From Toxonevra muliebris (lineage: Eukaryota > Arthropoda > Insecta > Diptera > Pallopteridae), in contig OY829329.1 of NCBI GenBank assembly GCA_963691655.1, forward strand, positions 12,290,708 to 12,354,707: 64,000 nucleotides of DNA, read 5' to 3'. The notes beneath the pieces were generated by a model, which saw only the letters and a list, made by a program, of their open reading frames with translations, was not told where the DNA came from and did no database searches. Numbering within the stretch: position 1 is the stretch's first letter; each line of letters opens with the position of its first letter. A program made the position numbers and the translations under genes. Positions 60,924 through 64,000 of this stretch are shown here, piece after piece.

Positions 60924-61878
60924 CAGTGGCGGTACGTCCATATAAGCCCAAAAGCCGGGCTTGCCTAAGAATTGGTAACTGAAAATTTGTATATGTACTT
61001 ACAAAATTACTACCTTTGTTTTAACTGAAAGAATAATTTTCTTTTAAAATTTTTTATTTGTATTACCCTGTTTTTGAATAGCTTGTATATGTACTAATAA
61101 AAAATTATATGTAGATTATATAGAATACACACAAGCATTCACGCTATCGCAGTTCATCAAGTTGGCTTCCACGTGGCTTTTAAAATTTGAAAATGTATGT
61201 TTTCATACATGCTATCTCTCTTATTCTAATTGGAAGTTCAATAGCTTTTTTAGTATGTGCAGTTCCAAAGCTTTCTACTACTATGTATGATTTTATATAG
61301 AACTTAAAAGGTGGCTTTCAGTTTTTGTTTGCCATTTGGAAAGTATTTACTCCACTTTCTTTTACTCCTATATTTCTGCGTCATTAGATTTTAGCAGAGT
61401 TTCGAACCGGTTAAAATTGGATTCATGTTCAGATTCAGATTCAGGTTCAAGCAAAAAATAACAGTGTGTACCGGTTCAGGTTCAAATAAAAATGAAGCAA
61501 AACAAGGTTTTTCAAATAATAGTTTCACTTATTTACATACATCAATTAATTTAGTTATTTTGCAATTTGCATTTTTTCATTCCGTTGACATTTTTCTTTT
61601 ATTTGATAATTTGCATTTTTATTAATACGATTTATATTAAGAAAAATTATCGTTTAGTTTAAAAAATAGTATATCTCTCAACGATTTTAGTCCAAAACTG
61701 TCCTTTCTACGTTCACCTTCTGAATTTATATGCTCATTTTGTATTTTTAATGTTAATATTTTCAATGCTTCAATCGGGTTCTAGAACATTCCATCCTTAT
61801 TGCCAATTTTAGCTTTTTGGTTTGGGAAAAAAAAATTCACTGGGCTTGCCTCATCAGTAAATGCTTGGCACGCCACTG
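60924..61878. mobile_element. Non-autonomous hAT-type element, second family
   Basis: The ends CAGTGGCGGTAC and (inverted) CAGTGGCGTGCC give an 8-bp perfect core. It is flanked by GTTGCAAG (60916-60923) and ATTGCAAG (61879-61886), a 7/8 match for an 8-bp target duplication. GGGCTTGCCT occurs near both ends in the same orientation. 955 bp with no transposase. Its TIRs differ from those of the elements at 951 and 2695. Confidence 0.78.
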
Positions 61879-61886
61879 ATTGCAAG

Positions 61887-62717
61887 ATAGTTCGGCTTGA
61901 CTGTATTCTCATTGACGTACACAGGAATGAGACCAATCTCCACCCCTCTCTCTGACATCTCAAACATTTTACTAGTCAATACGTATAATGTAAAGAACTC
62001 ACTCAACCAACTGGGTCTTCTCATCATAGCTTCATTTGCTATTTGTTTTTTTTTTGTTGACCTTTCATAAAGAGAAAAAAAAAACAAATATATGCAGAGA
62101 TATGATATTTGGTGCCATGATTGTGAGAAGTCTAAGTAACCATGATTTCTGCACAAAAGTGATCCAGCAAGCCCTATTAAAATTTGGCCGTTAAAGGGTT
62201 AATTCAATATTGAGCTCAGTACAATATAAAGATTTTATAATGAGAAACTGGAATATATAAAAAAATCTTAAGACATTGCAGAGCATTTACCCAAAAAGGT
62301 AGGAAATGTCTTGGTGAATTAGCGGATTCGGTGATTGGGGGGGGGGGGGAGGGGGGAAGAGAGGAGGGGTTTATTTTCCCCCCTCAAACTTTTCAATTTT
62401 TATTTATTAGTCCAGTCATTATAAAGATTTTCATCATAAAAATTCTGATGTGAGATTTTTTTTTTAGTAATTGTTAGTGGGGATATGATAGATTCAAAAC
62501 CCACAAAAATCCGTTCTGGGGTTGCAGAACTCATTTTTCACTCTTTGATGAAAAAAGCCTTGTTTTACTAATAACTGGTTAACCGTTGGAGTTATCAAAA
62601 AATTACCTACCAAAAAAAAAAAGCTTGAGTGATTTCCAAAAAAAAAATTTTATTTGTTTATTGTATTTGATGTTGTATTTGATGTTGATATTTTTCGTCC
62701 CCTACCGCCTGATGCCT
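61887..62717. other. Intergenic, with a G-rich tract
   Basis: No gene. A 13-base G run (62337-62349) followed by more G/A-rich DNA may be a decayed element end or a G-quadruplex-prone tract. Remainder AT-rich. Confidence 0.4.
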
Positions 62718-62897
62718 CTACTCTAAGCACTCGTAAACGAGCATGCTCCGAGTATTGGCATCCTGCGTCAACGCGAGCATATCCTTATAGACCAGGTGGC
62801 TAATCTCAGATTCATCAGCGTATCGATGACCCAAGATTGCCAATCTTCTGCTCGCCAATGCTGGGCATTGGCACAGTAAGTGCGCCGCCGTTTCCAA
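62718..62897 (-). pseudogene. LINE C-terminal fragment with intact reading frame
   Basis: On the minus strand: ETAAHLLCQCPALASRR, i.e. the H...C-x-C part of the zinc-knuckle region. An open stretch follows (LAILGHRYADESEISHLVYK...) to TAG at 62718-62720. It differs in sequence from the other LINE fragments here, so it represents another family. GC is much higher than its surroundings. Confidence 0.75.
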
Positions 62898-63216
62898 ATA
62901 ATATTGTTAACAGATATGTGAACTGAAAAAAAAAATTTTTGAGCTATACATGTATATTCAATTCCTTTGGGTCTTTTTTCTATTTTTAGGAAATAATAAA
63001 AAAATCGCGAAAAATTTGGCCAACTTCAATTTGCTGATAAAATCGTTAAATGTGATTTTTTTTATTTCTAACTTTTCAGCATTTTCAGAAGTAATGTCTT
63101 GAACTAAAAGATAGTAGATTTATAACAAATGCTGGAACCAGTTATTTTTATTAGGCCTGCAAATAGTTAAAGTAGCAACAACTAACGGGCAACTATACTA
63201 TGTTATTATGTTTATA
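62898..63216. other. AT-rich DNA
   Basis: Nothing recognised. Confidence 0.4.
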
Positions 63217-63218
63217 TA

Positions 63219-63849
63219 TTGGGAGTATGAATGTATAAACTCGTATTTTTTCGTAATTTGGACATATATTGTGAAAAAGTGATTACAAATTTATTCTTTA
63301 AAGTATTGTCCATCGTTAGCCACAACCTTTTTCCATCTTTCTGGTAGCATACGGATTCCGCATCGAAAGAACTCCTCATCTTTTGAGGCTATCCACGAAT
63401 CGACCCATTTTTTGAGTTCTTCGAAAGAACGGAAGTGCTGTTCAGCTAGGCCATGTGTCATCGATCGGAACAAGTGGTAATCAGAAGGAGAATACGGCGG
63501 GTGGGGTAGCACTTCCCATTTCAGCGTTTTCAAGTATGTTTTTACTTGCCTTGCAACATGCGGCCGAGCATTGTCGTGCTGAAGAATAACTTCGTTGTGT
63601 CTATTCTCATATTCTGGCCTCTTATCCTTTAATGCTCGGCTCAAACGCATCAATTGTAGTCGGAAGCGGTCGCCAGTGATCGTTTCATTCGGTTTCAACA
63701 GCTCAAATTATGAAAATTATTTGACAGATCAATTCCTATAGTATTTTTGGCGCTCTTCGAGATAGAATAGCTGTCAATGTCAAAAAAATGGCGCGTATGA
63801 TAGATATGAAGTTAGTCACAATTACGAGTTTATACATTCATACTCCCAA
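63219..63849 (-). mobile_element. mariner copy 3, internal deletion derivative
   Basis: Both inverted repeats (TTGGGAGTATGAATG type) and both TA duplications (63217-63218 and 63850-63851) are intact, but the element is only 631 bp. The 5' half of the transposase gene is deleted at about 63707: the junction joins codons for KPNETITGD to the 5' untranslated part. It could move only with transposase from elsewhere. Confidence 0.94.
63291..63698 (-). pseudogene. mariner transposase C-terminal half (copy 3)
   Basis: Open from KPNETITGDRFR to QYFKE, holding the second Asp (QHDNARPH) and third Asp (SPSDYHLF). The DNA-binding domain and first Asp are gone. As in copy 1, four residues between SP and SDYH are missing, so the D-D spacing is 30 rather than 34. 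Confidence 0.92.
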
Positions 63850-64000
63850 TACTAAAAATTTTCCTATAGGCTCCGCACGCAAAAATTTAAATAAACAAAG
63901 ATGCGCGCGCATCCACAGTACATCCAAAGTACTTAATTTACAATTTCTGAAACATTGAATATCTCGAAAACTATGGCATATAAAAAAAAATTACTAGGAA

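Noticed and set aside
61425..61625. Open frame starting MFRFRFRF
   Set aside because: Low-complexity TTCAGA repeats inside a non-autonomous hAT-type element.
1..64000. CRISPR array, bacterial operons or a prokaryotic origin
   Set aside because: All evidence (introns, LINEs, SINEs, mariner) is eukaryotic; tandem arrays lack the spacer pattern of CRISPR.

Overview
This window looks like a piece of a nuclear genome from a higher fly (Diptera, probably Schizophora). It is very AT-rich, full of A/T homopolymers and CAA/CAG-type microsatellites, and nearly free of host genes. The evidence for a fly is a short-intron C-type lectin gene with a TCAGT-type initiator, mariner and pogo-like DNA transposons, R1/LOA-like and CR1/Jockey-like LINEs, and tRNA-derived SINEs. 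The species cannot be named from the sequence alone.

Layout. 1-6 kb: two inverted copies of a non-autonomous hAT-type element (951-1987; 2695-3606, with a perfect 8-bp target duplication), then microsatellite-rich DNA. 6-18 kb: a LINE RNase H fragment, a foldback element, a broken mariner (13631-14464), a LINE 3' fragment, diverged repeats, a recent 4-unit satellite of 344-366 bp (16423-17834) and a pogo-like MITE. 19-28 kb: short tandem arrays, a LINE 3' fragment, a nearly full-length dead mariner (21936-23106), and an R1/LOA-like LINE carrying a nested SINE and ending in a long (CCTAA)n tail (26095-27837). 29-38 kb: several MITEs, two more LINE remnants, and a 1.8-kb strand-asymmetric low-complexity array. 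38.8-41.1 kb: the one convincing host gene, a secreted 168-residue C-type lectin in three exons whose first intron is almost entirely an antisense LINE. 43-51 kb: a DD37D Tc1/mariner-type pseudogene, head-to-head SINE copies, a ~155-bp satellite, a foldback MITE and a TTAA-flanked dimeric element. 51-64 kb: two intact SINEs with perfect target duplications, a second dimeric element with tRNA-like insertions, a degenerate ~100-bp array, a third hAT-type element, a LINE fragment and a mariner deletion derivative (63219-63849).

The most interesting system is a LINE/SINE partnership. The SINE has a tRNA-Glu-like head and a 3' end that resembles the 3' untranslated region of the LINE at 26-28 kb. 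Both finish in CCTAA pentamers, the complement of the insect telomere repeat TTAGG, which Diptera are known to have lost. A second theme is non-autonomous DNA elements kept going in trans: two of the three mariner copies share an identical 12-bp deletion in the catalytic domain.
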